Assembly (NCBI GenBank): GCA_028277945.1 | Contig: JANQFH010000024.1 | Coordinates: forward strand, 1 to 64,000 | Direction of reading: 5' to 3' | Length of the DNA stretch: 64,000 nt | DNA from: Oligoflexia bacterium | GTDB taxonomy: Bacteria; Bdellovibrionota_G; JANQFH01 | In this document: piece by piece, positions 38,214 through 48,007 of the stretch | How positions within the stretch are numbered: position 1 is the stretch's first letter | How the letters are laid out: the number at the start of each line of letters is the position of its first letter | Program-made: the position numbers and the translations under genes | Notes under the pieces: model-generated | Database searches by the model: none | Told to the model about the DNA's origin: nothing | What the model saw: only the letters and a program-made list of their open reading frames with translations

Positions 38214-39499
38214 ATAAACTGCTTTGGGTTTTGCAACTGGGCAATCACAGCGTTGGTGAAGCGGGCGGCTACATCGCCATCTACCACCCGGTGATCAAAC
38301 GAGGTGGAGAGATAGAGCATGGGACGGATGACAATCTCACCATCACGCACAACCGCGGTGTCACGCACCTTGTTCACCCCCATGATCGCCACCTCAGGGT
38401 AGTTGATAATGGGCGTGGCTAAAACGCCACCCAAATTGCCAATGGAGGTAAGGGTAAAGGTGCCATCTTGCAACTCCTCTGACTTGATGCGCTTGTTACG
38501 GGCAGCCTCAGCCAGACGGCGACTCTCACGTGCCAGCTGCCAAAGGTCGAGCTGATCGACATTTTTGATAACCGGAACAATGAGCCCATCTTCTGTGGCG
38601 ACGGCAATACCGAAATTGTAGTACTGCTTGAGGATGATGACGTTGCGCACGTCATCGAGCGTGGCATTGACCTGCGGGAATTCCTTAAGCGCCGGCACCA
38701 GCGCTTTAAAGATAAAGGGTAGGTAGGTGAGGTTGATATCTCTCTTCTCCATCTCTGCTTTTAGCTCACGCCGCAACTTTACGACCGCACTCATGTCGAG
38801 CTCCTCCACGTAAGTAAAGTGGGGTGCGTGCTGTTTGGCGTGCACCATATGTGCAGCAATGCGTTTGCGCAAACCGCGCAGTGGAACCTCACGAGTTGCG
38901 CCACCACGGGTCTCGTAGTGGCCAGGACCTACGGCAACCGCTGCAGCCACAGCGCTGCCACCCTGGACCTGCTCAACATCGCTACGCAACACACGGCCGT
39001 AAGGACCGCTGCCCTGAATGGTGTTGAGATCCACACCCGATTGCCGGGCAAACTTGCGCACCGCAGGTGCCGCTAAGACGCGGTGGTTGGGAAGCGGTGG
39101 CAGGATCATCGCACTGGCCTCCGAGCGAGCTCTGGTTTGCAAACTGGGTTGTGAACGGAGGGGTGGAGCACTCGGTTTTGCTGCTGTTGCAGAAGCTTTG
39201 GCGGGTGCACTTTTCACGGCCTTGAGTTTTGGCGTTGCACGCTTAGCTGTTTTAGTCTCTGTAGGCTCAGCAATAATGACAAAAGGGGCATCCACAGCTA
39301 CGGTGTCCCCTTCTTTGTAGGCTAATTTTAGAATCACCCCATCACGGGGTGAGGAGATCTCCACCGTAGCTTTGTCGGTCATCACCTCAACAATGGGCTG
39401 ATCTTCTTGAACGGTGTCTCCCTCTTTGACCAACCATTTGACAATCTCACCCTCAACCAAGCCCTCACCAATATCAGGCAGTTTGAACTCAAAAGCCAT
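38210..39499 (-). CDS. Dihydrolipoamide acyltransferase (E2) of a 2-oxoacid dehydrogenase complex
   Basis: The core acyltransferase of a pyruvate or branched-chain 2-oxoacid dehydrogenase. The 429-residue protein has one N-terminal lipoyl domain with the lipoylated Lys in EVMTDKATVEI, an Ala/Lys/Pro-rich linker, and a peripheral-subunit-binding domain (AAPAVRKFARQSGVDLNTIQ). The C-terminal catalytic domain carries the active-site motif SFDHRVVDGD. It follows the E1beta gene by 8 nt. The two-part E1 and single lipoyl domain fit either a Gram-positive-type pyruvate or a branched-chain complex; the sequence alone does not decide. Confidence 0.93.
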   Translation of the reverse strand: MAFEFKLPDIGEGLVEGEIVKWLVKEGDTVQEDQPIVEVMTDKATVEISSPRDGVILKLAYKEGDTVAVDAPFVIIAEPTETKTAKRATPKLKAVKSAPAKASATAAKPSAPPLRSQPSLQTRARSEASAMILPPLPNHRVLAAPAVRKFARQSGVDLNTIQGSGPYGRVLRSDVEQVQGGSAVAAAVAVGPGHYETRGGATREVPLRGLRKRIAAHMVHAKQHAPHFTYVEELDMSAVVKLRRELKAEMEKRDINLTYLPFIFKALVPALKEFPQVNATLDDVRNVIILKQYYNFGIAVATEDGLIVPVIKNVDQLDLWQLARESRRLAEAARNKRIKSEELQDGTFTLTSIGNLGGVLATPIINYPEVAIMGVNKVRDTAVVRDGEIVIRPMLYLSTSFDHRVVDGDVAARFTNAVIAQLQNPKQFI

Positions 39500-39507
39500 A
39501 CTTGCTC

Positions 39508-40482
39508 CTAAAAGTGTAAAACCTGCTTGATTGCCTGCATCACCCGCAGTGCATCGGGAATGTAGACGTTCTCCAAGCTGTAAGGAAAGGGAGTGTCAAA
39601 GCCAGCCACCCGCATAATCGGCGCTTCAAGGTACTCAATGGCGCGCTCGGCAATCAGCGCCGAGATCTCGGCGCCAAAACCGCCGGTTTTGGGAGCTTCG
39701 TAGACTACGACAACACGGCCGGTCTTAGCTACAGATGCGAGGATGGCTTCAACATCAAGAGGCACCAAGGTGCGCAGATCAATCACCTCAACATCGACCT
39801 TTTGTGCTTCGCACTGCTTGGCCGCTTCCAAACAGACCGGTACCATGGCACCCCAGGCAATCAAGCTAATGTCCTTACCCGGTTTCGCAACATTGGCCTT
39901 GCCCAGCTCTACGGTGAACTCGCCTTCGGGCACTTCGCCCTTAAGGGCACGGTAGATCTTTTTCGGCTCTAAAAAGAGCACGGGATCATCATCACGAATG
40001 GCACTAATGAGCAGTCCTTTGCTATCTGCAGGAGTCGAGGGAACCACCACCTTTAATCCTGGTGTGTGACAAAAGTAAGCTTCCGAGGACTGTGAGTGGT
40101 AGTGGCCACCTTTGATGCCACCCCCATAAGGAGTACGGATGACCATGGGTACTTGGTATTCGCCGCCGGAGCGGTAACGCAGCTTGGCGGCTTCGCTGAC
40201 AATTTGATCAAAAGCGGGATAGATAAAATCCATAAACTGAATCTCAGGCACCGGCCTAAGTCCATAGAGCGCCATGCCAATGGCGGTGCCAACAATGCCC
40301 GCTTCCGCAAGCGGTGTGTTCAAAACGCGGTTGGCGCCAAACTTCTGCCACAATCCTTCCGTACAACCAAAGACACCACCCTTCTGACCAATGTCTTCAC
40401 CAAGCAGGATGACATTTTCATCCTGTTCCATCTCATGGTGCAGGGCCTGATTGACAGCTTGAACAATATTAAGCGTTGCCAT
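39508..40482 (-). CDS. 2-oxoacid dehydrogenase E1 component, beta subunit
   Basis: Together with E1alpha it decarboxylates 2-oxoacids using thiamine diphosphate. The 324-residue protein contains the transketolase-like N-terminal half (VILLGEDIGQKGGVFGCTEG), the conserved TPYGGGIKGGHYHSQSSEAY loop, and the C-terminal half beginning at SLIAWGAMVP. It is 29 nt downstream of E1alpha and 8 nt upstream of E2. Confidence 0.95.
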   Translation of the reverse strand: MATLNIVQAVNQALHHEMEQDENVILLGEDIGQKGGVFGCTEGLWQKFGANRVLNTPLAEAGIVGTAIGMALYGLRPVPEIQFMDFIYPAFDQIVSEAAKLRYRSGGEYQVPMVIRTPYGGGIKGGHYHSQSSEAYFCHTPGLKVVVPSTPADSKGLLISAIRDDDPVLFLEPKKIYRALKGEVPEGEFTVELGKANVAKPGKDISLIAWGAMVPVCLEAAKQCEAQKVDVEVIDLRTLVPLDVEAILASVAKTGRVVVVYEAPKTGGFGAEISALIAERAIEYLEAPIMRVAGFDTPFPYSLENVYIPDALRVMQAIKQVLHF

Positions 40483-40511
40483 AGTGTGCGGCGTTCCTGC
40501 TCACCCAGAGG

Positions 40512-41627
40512 CTAAAGCGGGAAAGCGCCCTCCTCTTCCCACGACTCTCTCTCTTTGAGCTCCTCTTGCAACAGGCGTTGCTGCTCTTCAAGCAGTGGGT
40601 TGGATGTGGCATAGACGTGGGTAAATAGTGTGGAAGGATCCGGCCGTGGTTGCTTTTCCGCGGTCTTGATGGCTACGTCTACCTCCTTTTTAAAGTCCTC
40701 GCTGATCTCCTTCTCCCATGCCTCGTTCCAAATGCCTTGCTCCTGCAAATAGTTGCGGTAACGAATGAGCGGCTCGCACTTGAGGGCTTGCTCATACTCT
40801 TGTTTGTTTTGGTAGCGAGAGGCATCGTCCGATGAGGAGTGGGAAAACAAACGGTAGGTGACGTTTTCAATCAGCGTTGGCCCCTTACCTTGTCGTGCCT
40901 TTTCCACCGCTCTTTTTGTCGCCTCATAGACCGCTAAGACATCATTGCCATCCACCCGCAACCCTTCAAAACCGTAAGCTTTGGCTTTGATGGCAAAACC
41001 ATCCGAGGCAGTCTGTTCGTGCGCCGGACAAGAGATCGCCCACTGGTTGTTCTCCACAATAAAAACTACGGGTGCCTGGTAGACGCCGGCAAAGTTCATA
41101 GCAACATGAAAGTCACCCTCTGAAGTGCCACCATCACCCAGATAGACACCAGCAATGACCTTATCACCCTTGTACTTGGCGGCCATGGCCATGCCCACAG
41201 CCTGCGGTATCTGTGTGGCAATGGGGCTGGAGATGGAGACAAAGTTTGCTTTGCGAAAGCTGTGATGGCAGGGCATCTGCGCTCCCTGGGTGTGGTCTTC
41301 GCTGTTGCCGTAGATCTGATTGACAATCTCTTGCATAGAGATGCCTCGTAGTAACATCACGCCGAGTTCACGGTAGGAGGGAAAAATCCAATCCTGTTTG
41401 CGAAAGGCGTAAGCCGAGGCAATGTGCGACGCCTCCTGACCATAGGCGCCAATGTAGAAGCCGATACGACCCTGACGCTGCAACTTCATACAGCGCTCTT
41501 CAAACAGACGCACCTTGAGCATCAAGGTAAAAATAGTCCGGTGATCTTTTTGTGCCAGTCCGACCTTGTTAGCGTCGCCGTGCATCTTACTGTTGGCATC
41601 AAGGTATTGGACAATGGGTTGTTGCAT
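40512..41627 (-). CDS. 2-oxoacid dehydrogenase E1 component, alpha subunit
   Basis: The thiamine-diphosphate-binding subunit of the two-part E1. The 371-residue protein shows the ThDP motif GDGGTSEGDFHVAMNFAG, then VENNQWAIS, and the phosphorylation-loop region YRLFSHSSSDD. Its ATG overlaps the lipA stop (TAATG), so expression of the complex and of lipoate synthesis is coupled. Substrate is pyruvate or branched-chain 2-oxoacids; pyruvate is slightly favoured because no other pyruvate dehydrogenase is visible, which is weak evidence. Confidence 0.95.
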   Translation of the reverse strand: MQQPIVQYLDANSKMHGDANKVGLAQKDHRTIFTLMLKVRLFEERCMKLQRQGRIGFYIGAYGQEASHIASAYAFRKQDWIFPSYRELGVMLLRGISMQEIVNQIYGNSEDHTQGAQMPCHHSFRKANFVSISSPIATQIPQAVGMAMAAKYKGDKVIAGVYLGDGGTSEGDFHVAMNFAGVYQAPVVFIVENNQWAISCPAHEQTASDGFAIKAKAYGFEGLRVDGNDVLAVYEATKRAVEKARQGKGPTLIENVTYRLFSHSSSDDASRYQNKQEYEQALKCEPLIRYRNYLQEQGIWNEAWEKEISEDFKKEVDVAIKTAEKQPRPDPSTLFTHVYATSNPLLEEQQRLLQEELKERESWEEEGAFPL

Positions 41628-42514
41628 TAAGGCCCTGCCGCAATCACACGCTTGATAAAGAACTCGCCAGCCCGGTAAGAAGAGCGCACCAACGGACCGG
41701 CGGCAACGTAGAGAAAGCCAAGCTCCAGGCCAACCTCACGATAGCGCGCAAAGGTCTCAGGATGCACAAAGGTCGCTACTTTGAGATGGCGTTTGCTTGG
41801 TTGCAGGTATTGACCTACCGTGAGTAAATCTACGCCCACCTGGCGCAGGTCTTTCATGGCTTCGATGACCTCCTCAAAGCTCTCTCCCAAACCAACCATA
41901 ATGGAAGACTTGGTGTAGACCTTGGGATCCATCTCTTTGGCGTGGCGAAGCAGGCTAAGGGATTGCTCATAGGTGGCGCGTGGATCTCGCACCTTGGGCG
42001 TGAGTCGTGCTACGGTCTCGATGTTGTGTGCTAGCACCTCAGGTTTGGCAGCCAAGATCGTGCGCAGGCAGTTCGTATCACCACGAAAGTCAGGAATGAG
42101 ACACTCACATAAGATGCCGGCCTGTTTGATGGCACGGATGGTAGCGGCAAAATGGCTGGCACCTTGATCGGCCAGATCATCACGGTTCACCGAAGTGAGC
42201 ACCACATAGTCAAGCCCCATGTGGGCAACGGCATCACCAATCTTGCTGGGTTCGAAGGGATCGACTTGACTGCCCTGTTTAGAGGTCTTGACCGCACAAA
42301 AGCGACAACCGCGAGTACAAACATCTCCAAGAAGCATGAAGGTGGCCGTACCGCTATTCCAACACTCGCCAATGTTAGGACAGCGTGCCTCTTCACACAC
42401 CGTCACTAAACTGTGGCGGCGTAAAACCCCTTTGAGATCCATAAAGGTCTCACCACCCGGCGCTCTTACCTTAAGCCAATGGGGTTTCGCCTGTTTATGC
42501 GTGGCTGTGGACAA
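41627..42514 (-). CDS. lipA: Lipoyl synthase
   Basis: A radical-SAM enzyme that inserts two sulfurs into octanoyl groups. The 295-residue protein shows the auxiliary cluster motif [12 protein letters not shown] (Cys40, 45, 51) and the radical-SAM motif CTRGCRFC (Cys66, 70, 73), and ends with the conserved Ser in [12 protein letters not shown]. The start is TTG preceded by GAGGAG at a suitable distance; an overlapping ATG opens only a nine-codon frame. It is the first gene of the lipA-E1alpha-E1beta-E2 operon. Confidence 0.96.
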   Translation of the reverse strand: MSTATHKQAKPHWLKVRAPGGETFMDLKGVLRRHSLVTVCEEARCPNIGECWNSGTATFMLLGDVCTRGCRFCAVKTSKQGSQVDPFEPSKIGDAVAHMGLDYVVLTSVNRDDLADQGASHFAATIRAIKQAGILCECLIPDFRGDTNCLRTILAAKPEVLAHNIETVARLTPKVRDPRATYEQSLSLLRHAKEMDPKVYTKSSIMVGLGESFEEVIEAMKDLRQVGVDLLTVGQYLQPSKRHLKVATFVHPETFARYREVGLELGFLYVAAGPLVRSSYRAGEFFIKRVIAAGP

Positions 42515-42535
42515 AGCTCATCTCCTCAAACGCGC

Positions 42536-42564
42536 ATCATAATAAAGCGCACTCCTGTCGACAA
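42536..42564 (-). promoter_or_regulatory. Probable promoter of the lipA-2-oxoacid dehydrogenase operon
   Basis: On the minus strand TTGTCG (42564-42559) and TATGAT (42541-42536) are 17 nt apart. Transcription would begin near 42529, leaving a very short leader before the TTG start of lipA. Consensus match only. Confidence 0.5.
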
Positions 42565-42661
42565 AGAAATAGTGGCTGCACTTCATGCATAGCAGTGCTG
42601 TAAATCAGCTCAAGAACGTGGCCTGTGAGCCCTGCTGCGCTAATTATAGCCTAATAATAAT

Positions 42662-42677
42662 AAATAGTTAACTATTT
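42662..42677. promoter_or_regulatory. 16-bp perfect palindrome upstream of the giant secreted protein
   Basis: AAATAGTTAACTATTT is a perfect A+T-rich palindrome 35 nt before the ATG of the following gene and about 150 nt upstream of lipA. Its size and position fit a dimeric repressor operator; the binding protein is unknown. Confidence 0.45.
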
Positions 42678-42712
42678 GAGCGGTGGCACGCCGCTTGCTC
42701 TTTGGCCAACCT

Positions 42713-45700
42713 ATGGATGGATACAAAAGGTACGGCCTTACTTTTAGGGAATTCCCTAAAAGTAAGGCCGTACCTTCTAGGGATGTGGCATGGTTGCCGC
42801 TGGTTTGGCTCTTGTGGATCTTCGCAGCTACTTATCCCACGATTGCGACCAGCCAAGAGCAAGTACCCACACTACCCATTGTCTCACTACCCGTAGCCTA
42901 TCCGGAAGATGGCATCTCCATGGAGAGGCTGGCTGCACTCACGGAAACCATTTTACAGGGTGAGCCGCTTGCGCAAGTCGACCGTGATCTCGCCGCACAG
43001 CTCGGCATCCACTGGTTTATCGATGATAAAACGATGCCTGTTGATGCATTTGCTGCCTGGATGGCGACCAAGCGCGACTTTATTCAACAACACCCCATTC
43101 CCATGCTTGCCACTCAAGAGGGCATGCTCGCCTATTTTCTCTCGCACCAAAGAATTCGAGAAATTCCTTCAGAGGCGTTTGATCAACACTTTGGTAGTGG
43201 TACGCACAAAGCATTGACAGAGCTCTATGAGGCGCGTGATCGGCAGATCTTCCTAAAGCTCTTTGCGCCACTGCATCCTGAACTAGCCGAGCTATACCAA
43301 CCTGGAGAGAACTTCTTCGATATCTACACACCTCATTACGAGCCCCAGTTTGTCACTGAGTACGATCGCAACCCGCCGTGGATCGACATGGACCGTCTTG
43401 AGAAGCAACTTAACAAATTGAATCGCGCCCTAGTGACTACGCGTGATCAACTAAGAGAGCTGGGTCTGCTCGATGACCAAGACAACTTCCTGCCCATGGA
43501 TGCGCTCTTTGAGCACGTGGGCATCGATGCAGAGAGTGGCCGTCTTATAGAAGGAGGCCGAGCTGCAGCTCAGCAACTAGCAACGATTCAAGCTTGTATC
43601 AACGATGTGCAGGCGAGGGGATATAGATACAGTAATAGAAAACTTCTAGGCGGAGCTCGGGTAAGCGCAAGTCGGAAGCGTGCAGAGATTGAGCTTGAGA
43701 TCCGCAATGCCGTGGGTGCTGTCGTTTTCCACGAGAGCCTGCCTAAGCAGTTAACCGCCATCGAACAACTCTTGCTTGAAGGAGTAGCGCTACCGGTAAA
43801 AGTTTGGATTGTCGGCGGCATGATTGCCTATCCCGTGGCCATCAGCTTGCTGACAGCCGGCGTGGTGGGCGGGGAGATCAGCACGCACGGTGTTGGTGTG
43901 CATGTTGGCCTTCCAGGCACGCAGTGGGGGCCGGTTGGTTTTGGAATTACAGCAGGAGCGCGCTTTGGTCTTGCTCAGCCTTTATTGGGGCAAACGCCGA
44001 TTTTGCCGGGGTTGAATTTGCAGTTCAACGTTGGAGGGCGTGGACCCAAAGGGCTCATGGCTGGGCTCTTTCTCAACCATAATTTGAGCTACGATTTTAC
44101 CTTGGCTGGTGTGGGTGGTGGTGCCCTAGGTTTTGTCTACGGCGGCTACGATGTGCTGCACGGAAATCTGTTTGCTAACCTTGGACCCTTTTTTGCTGTT
44201 AGCGATCCACGCAGTGGTGCTGTGGATTGGGGTGTCACCGTTGGTGTGGGTGCACAACAAGGCTTGCGTGGCAAGCAAACGGCTAAGACAAACAGAAACA
44301 CTGAGATCACCCTGCAACCAGCTCAGCAAGCAAAACTGCCAAAGCTGCACCTCTACACCAACCTCCTACCCACCTCACTGCCTCCGGGCTCACCCCTGCA
44401 GACCTTTGTAAGCAGAGCCGTAGGGCAAGGCTTTAAGGTGGCATTGCTAAGCCGTAAACCACTGGCAAAACCACCTATAGATGAAAAAGCGCTCGCTGCA
44501 TCCAAACCCATCACCCAAATGTCAGACAGAGAGATTTGGCGCGCGCTCGAGTCCAAAAAAGAGGGAGCCAAACCAACCAATAAGCCTTCAACCAGCAACG
44601 AGGTGGATTTATTTTCTGGCTCCTACCAAGATGTGGTGCGCCGTCTGCCCAACGAACCCGGTGGAAACGCTGCTGGCTCAAAACCAACCCAGACAAATCC
44701 CCGCAAAACCGCATCACCCGATCGGACCCCTTCTAGAGAAGGCGTGGCAACAAAACCAAAGCCGCGAGCTGTTAAAACTCCGACAAAACCCATGCAAGGT
44801 CCTAGAGCTCATAGTCGTACATCTCCATCAACTCCTTTGAACCCCATCACCATTGTTGATCCGCTTGTCGCGAACAACGAAGAGGCATCTCCCATTGGCG
44901 TGCTATCGAAAGAGGAGTGGGAAGAATGGCAAAGAGAGTGGCAGGAGATTATGCGCGAGTACATTGAGTTTCTTAGGAGCCATCCCCCGGCACCGCTCGC
45001 TATCTTTCTCTACTATCGTGCCCTCGGTCGGGAGGTGCCGATGAACTGGCAGGAAGACTTTGAAGCAGCTTGGGGAAAAGACATTGACTTGTTCTATTTG
45101 CTGATCTTACAGCAGCATCGTGTGTTGCCACCAGAGCTGCTCGCTCTGTTGCCGCTGCTGCAATTTATAGAGACCCAGTTCAGCTTGAGCAATGCTCTGC
45201 TGCAGAGCTTAACCAAAGAGTTGCAGCTCACAGCAGAACAGAAGCGGGCGATCGAGCAGTTTATCAACCGTATTCGCGCCTTGCGGCCCACCTTGGAGGG
45301 TAGCTTTACTTTGGCAGAGCTCTACGAGATGACCGATTTTAAGCCAAGTGCTGGTGGTAAGGACCTTGGCGACTTTCTTAAAGCAACCGCTGTTGAGCTC
45401 AGGAAAATTCGTCTACGCTTTGGCAAGCTGCCTCATGAGACGCGCATCGAAAAGATCGAAAAATCTTTCGATGTTGACGGCGTTCTGCTTGGCCGCATGG
45501 TTGGAGAGCGAACGCAGGTGAATCGCGATGAGCTGTTTAAGATCCACACAGGAAAAACTGCGGATACTGTTGTTATAACGAGTGTTGACAAAAATTCACC
45601 TATAGCCACCCTCTCTGCGCACGAGCTCTACCTAGATGGACGGTTTTTCAAAGCCCTGCCCCCTCTACCTCGAATAGAGGAACAGACCGAGCTCTCCAAG

Positions 45701-47557
45701 ACCGACAAGGCCAGCGTGCAAACAGATTTTGGTAACCATCAAGTGGATCTCTTTTTGTATTCTCCTGCTGAGGGTGATAGCAACGTCGTGCATGGCAACC
45801 AGTCTGCGGCATTGCTCTCCAAGTTTGGCGACTGGGCTCATGTCACCGTAGGTCACAGCAGTGCCTGGCAGCCCAGTCGTGAAACGGCTGCTGTCGCGGC
45901 CTTGCGCTATTTGCATCGCTACTTCTGGCAATTCTTGGATCCTGCTACCACCACAAAGAGAGAGATAATCTTCAGCACAATAGATCCAGTGCATGCCTTG
46001 CTTGCAGGTGCCAACCTCCATCTCTTCAGGCTACGGCAAAGGGATGTGGTGGCTGGCAGCAGCAGTGTTGTCGGTACATTTCCTTCAAGCACGGGTGAGA
46101 CCTTCTTAATCTACGCCACAGACACGGCCGAAGCCGCTGTGGTACCCAAAGCACCAGAGCAAGAAATCGAATATCTGCCGCTTAAACCCGTTCATCCCAC
46201 ACAGCTTACAAAACGCATCAGGCTGCTGCCCATGCGCTTGAATCTTGGCAATCAAATCCTACAACCGCAGATACACGTAGCCTTAGTGCCCCTGCAACAA
46301 GACCAGACGCTTTTGTTGTTCACCGAGGGTCTACGGAAAATCGTCAACCAAGACGCGCCAGAGCATACCGCGCAGTTCCATGCTCTGTTGCGTTTTCTTG
46401 CCGATCCCGAGGTTGATCTTAACGTGCTCGCCGATGCTGAACTACTAAGCCGCTATGGCGGACCAGAGAAACTCAGCCAAGACCTTGCCATTGCCCGTAT
46501 TCACAAAAGCTCCCAAGTTGAGGAACCTCCCGAAGATAGGCAAAGCCAGTTTGAGAGGAAACTGCGTACGCTCATGCACCACTTCCAGCAAAAGGAATAC
46601 GATAAAGCTGCGGCGATGCTAGAGCAACTGCAGGAGTTTGCCGAGTCTCCACCGGTAGACGAGAGTGTTGCGAGCGATGTGCCGCCTCTGGTTAAACTGT
46701 TGCATGAGCTGCAGCAAATAGAGGTCCATGAGTACTCTGCTGAGGAGCTTGACCAGCTGTACAAAGAGATTCCCTATGCGCGAGAGGTTGCCAGCCAACT
46801 CGCTCTGCCAACTTTTGCCGGCTTGTCTGCCTTAGTGCGCTGGCGGGCCATGGTGGCAATAAGGCCGGGTGCCGCTGAGGTTGACAAGACATTAGCAACT
46901 CTTGAACAGGTAGAGCTTGGATCATTGATCTATGACGGCTTTGCTGAAGACCTGTTCTATCTGCAGCCAGATCAGGTGGTCAAAATTCCACGCTTCCTAG
47001 CTAAACTAGGTGACCAGAAAAGAAAGTTGAAAGAGTACCATTGGGTGAAAAAACAGCTGCTGCTCTTTGACATCTTGGAGTCCTTTGGGCTTGACATCAT
47101 TCCAGGCAACCGTCGCATGGTGTTGACCGAGGATGGTCATGTTGGTTTTGCCATGGAGTTTGTGCGTGGCTTTGATCTCCGGGAGTCAAACATCGAGTTT
47201 GCGCTCTTCCATGAGCTGGACCCTGAGGTGATCAAAAAGAGAGTCGAAGTTGAAGAAGAGTGGCAGGAGAACCTACGTCCTCCGCAGGTGGTTCCGCTGA
47301 TGCGCGATCCGCACATGCTACCATCGCTCGCTAAGCTGGTGAGCGCCATGGAGAAACATCACTTTAGGATTATTGATATGCAGTTTCGTATTCGCGAGAA
47401 GGGATTAGTGCTCATCGATCCTAGGGAGATTTTAATTGGTGACAAAGAGGTTGAGACGCATGTGGCTATATGGCAGGATTGGGACAACGTTTCAGAACAG
47501 CTCGAGCTGCTAAAACGCTTCATGCAGATGATCCGTAGGGTTAATGGCTTGGAGTAG
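42713..47557 (+). CDS. Giant exported protein of unknown function with kinase-like C-terminal domain
   Basis: About 1,614 residues from ATG 42713; an upstream GTG (42683) and a downstream GTG (42785) are alternatives, none with a good ribosome-binding site. An export signal is visible (WLPLVWLLWIFAATYPTIAT). Domains read by eye: a helical N-terminal part; a Gly-rich alternating stretch (roughly residues 370-540 from 42683) resembling an outer-membrane beta-barrel or beta-sheet; a Pro/Lys/Thr-rich linker; and long helical segments. The last 200 residues resemble a protein-kinase fold with VVKI (Lys1434, numbered from 42683), the hinge-like FAMEFVRGFDL, RIIDMQFRI (Asp1565) and VLIDPREI (Asp1579). 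The catalytic-loop Asn is not conserved, so activity is uncertain. Confidence 0.6.
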   Translation: MDGYKRYGLTFREFPKSKAVPSRDVAWLPLVWLLWIFAATYPTIATSQEQVPTLPIVSLPVAYPEDGISMERLAALTETILQGEPLAQVDRDLAAQLGIHWFIDDKTMPVDAFAAWMATKRDFIQQHPIPMLATQEGMLAYFLSHQRIREIPSEAFDQHFGSGTHKALTELYEARDRQIFLKLFAPLHPELAELYQPGENFFDIYTPHYEPQFVTEYDRNPPWIDMDRLEKQLNKLNRALVTTRDQLRELGLLDDQDNFLPMDALFEHVGIDAESGRLIEGGRAAAQQLATIQACINDVQARGYRYSNRKLLGGARVSASRKRAEIELEIRNAVGAVVFHESLPKQLTAIEQLLLEGVALPVKVWIVGGMIAYPVAISLLTAGVVGGEISTHGVGVHVGLPGTQWGPVGFGITAGARFGLAQPLLGQTPILPGLNLQFNVGGRGPKGLMAGLFLNHNLSYDFTLAGVGGGALGFVYGGYDVLHGNLFANLGPFFAVSDPRSGAVDWGVTVGVGAQQGLRGKQTAKTNRNTEITLQPAQQAKLPKLHLYTNLLPTSLPPGSPLQTFVSRAVGQGFKVALLSRKPLAKPPIDEKALAASKPITQMSDREIWRALESKKEGAKPTNKPSTSNEVDLFSGSYQDVVRRLPNEPGGNAAGSKPTQTNPRKTASPDRTPSREGVATKPKPRAVKTPTKPMQGPRAHSRTSPSTPLNPITIVDPLVANNEEASPIGVLSKEEWEEWQREWQEIMREYIEFLRSHPPAPLAIFLYYRALGREVPMNWQEDFEAAWGKDIDLFYLLILQQHRVLPPELLALLPLLQFIETQFSLSNALLQSLTKELQLTAEQKRAIEQFINRIRALRPTLEGSFTLAELYEMTDFKPSAGGKDLGDFLKATAVELRKIRLRFGKLPHETRIEKIEKSFDVDGVLLGRMVGERTQVNRDELFKIHTGKTADTVVITSVDKNSPIATLSAHELYLDGRFFKALPPLPRIEEQTELSKTDKASVQTDFGNHQVDLFLYSPAEGDSNVVHGNQSAALLSKFGDWAHVTVGHSSAWQPSRETAAVAALRYLHRYFWQFLDPATTTKREIIFSTIDPVHALLAGANLHLFRLRQRDVVAGSSSVVGTFPSSTGETFLIYATDTAEAAVVPKAPEQEIEYLPLKPVHPTQLTKRIRLLPMRLNLGNQILQPQIHVALVPLQQDQTLLLFTEGLRKIVNQDAPEHTAQFHALLRFLADPEVDLNVLADAELLSRYGGPEKLSQDLAIARIHKSSQVEEPPEDRQSQFERKLRTLMHHFQQKEYDKAAAMLEQLQEFAESPPVDESVASDVPPLVKLLHELQQIEVHEYSAEELDQLYKEIPYAREVASQLALPTFAGLSALVRWRAMVAIRPGAAEVDKTLATLEQVELGSLIYDGFAEDLFYLQPDQVVKIPRFLAKLGDQKRKLKEYHWVKKQLLLFDILESFGLDIIPGNRRMVLTEDGHVGFAMEFVRGFDLRESNIEFALFHELDPEVIKKRVEVEEEWQENLRPPQVVPLMRDPHMLPSLAKLVSAMEKHHFRIIDMQFRIREKGLVLIDPREILIGDKEVETHVAIWQDWDNVSEQLELLKRFMQMIRRVNGLE
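42727..42776. repeat. 50-bp perfect palindrome (two 25-bp arms) inside the start of the giant gene
   Basis: The two arms (42727-42751 and 42752-42776) are exact reverse complements around GGGAATTCCC. The outer end of each arm starts AAGGTACGGCCTTACTTTTA. The giant reading frame passes through it without a stop and translates it as KRYGLTFREFPKSKAVPS. The right arm, plus three further bases, is repeated at 48376-48401. This looks like two inserted repeat ends placed head to head. Confidence 0.9.
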
Positions 47558-47593
47558 TGCAACCAGTTTTTCCGAAGGATGAGGCCCCGTACC

Positions 47594-48007
47594 CTAATCA
47601 AGTCTGATCTTATGGTTATCAAACCATTCCATAAGCTGCGCTTTGTCAACCTTGCCAGCCGCACAAGCATAGATGACATCCGATAGAGCGTCGGTATTCT
47701 TTTCCGATTGCTCAGAGTAGCAAAGATCCCAGCCATTCAGATTCATGAAAGTGATTGCTGAAATAACGGCTGTACGCTTATTGCCATTTACAAAGGCGTG
47801 TGCCTTGTTTAGATAAAAACAAAGCGCCGCACCAATGCCAATTATACCACCGTGAACATACGGTTGATCGCCAGGATAGAAAGCTGAATGGATGGCACTT
47901 TCTACTTTGCCGACTTCGTAGCAATGGTGTGGTTCGTGGCTTTGTTCGCAGATATACTTATTAAGCGCGATGATACTTTCTGAGGTAGGCTGAGATTTTA
48001 TTTTCAC
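47594..48007 (-). CDS. Doc-type Fic toxin
   Basis: A 137-residue Fic/Doc-fold protein. The active-site motif HAFVNGNKR (residues 70-78) matches the Doc form HxFx(D/N)xNKR, in which Lys replaces the Gly of AMP-transferring Fic proteins. Doc phosphorylates EF-Tu and halts translation. The family N-terminal region (YEVGKVESAIHSAF) and the C-terminal helix ending DNHKIRLD are present. It overlaps its antitoxin by 4 nt. It is convergent with the giant secreted-protein gene, 36 nt from its end. Confidence 0.88.
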   Translation of the reverse strand: MKIKSQPTSESIIALNKYICEQSHEPHHCYEVGKVESAIHSAFYPGDQPYVHGGIIGIGAALCFYLNKAHAFVNGNKRTAVISAITFMNLNGWDLCYSEQSEKNTDALSDVIYACAAGKVDKAQLMEWFDNHKIRLD

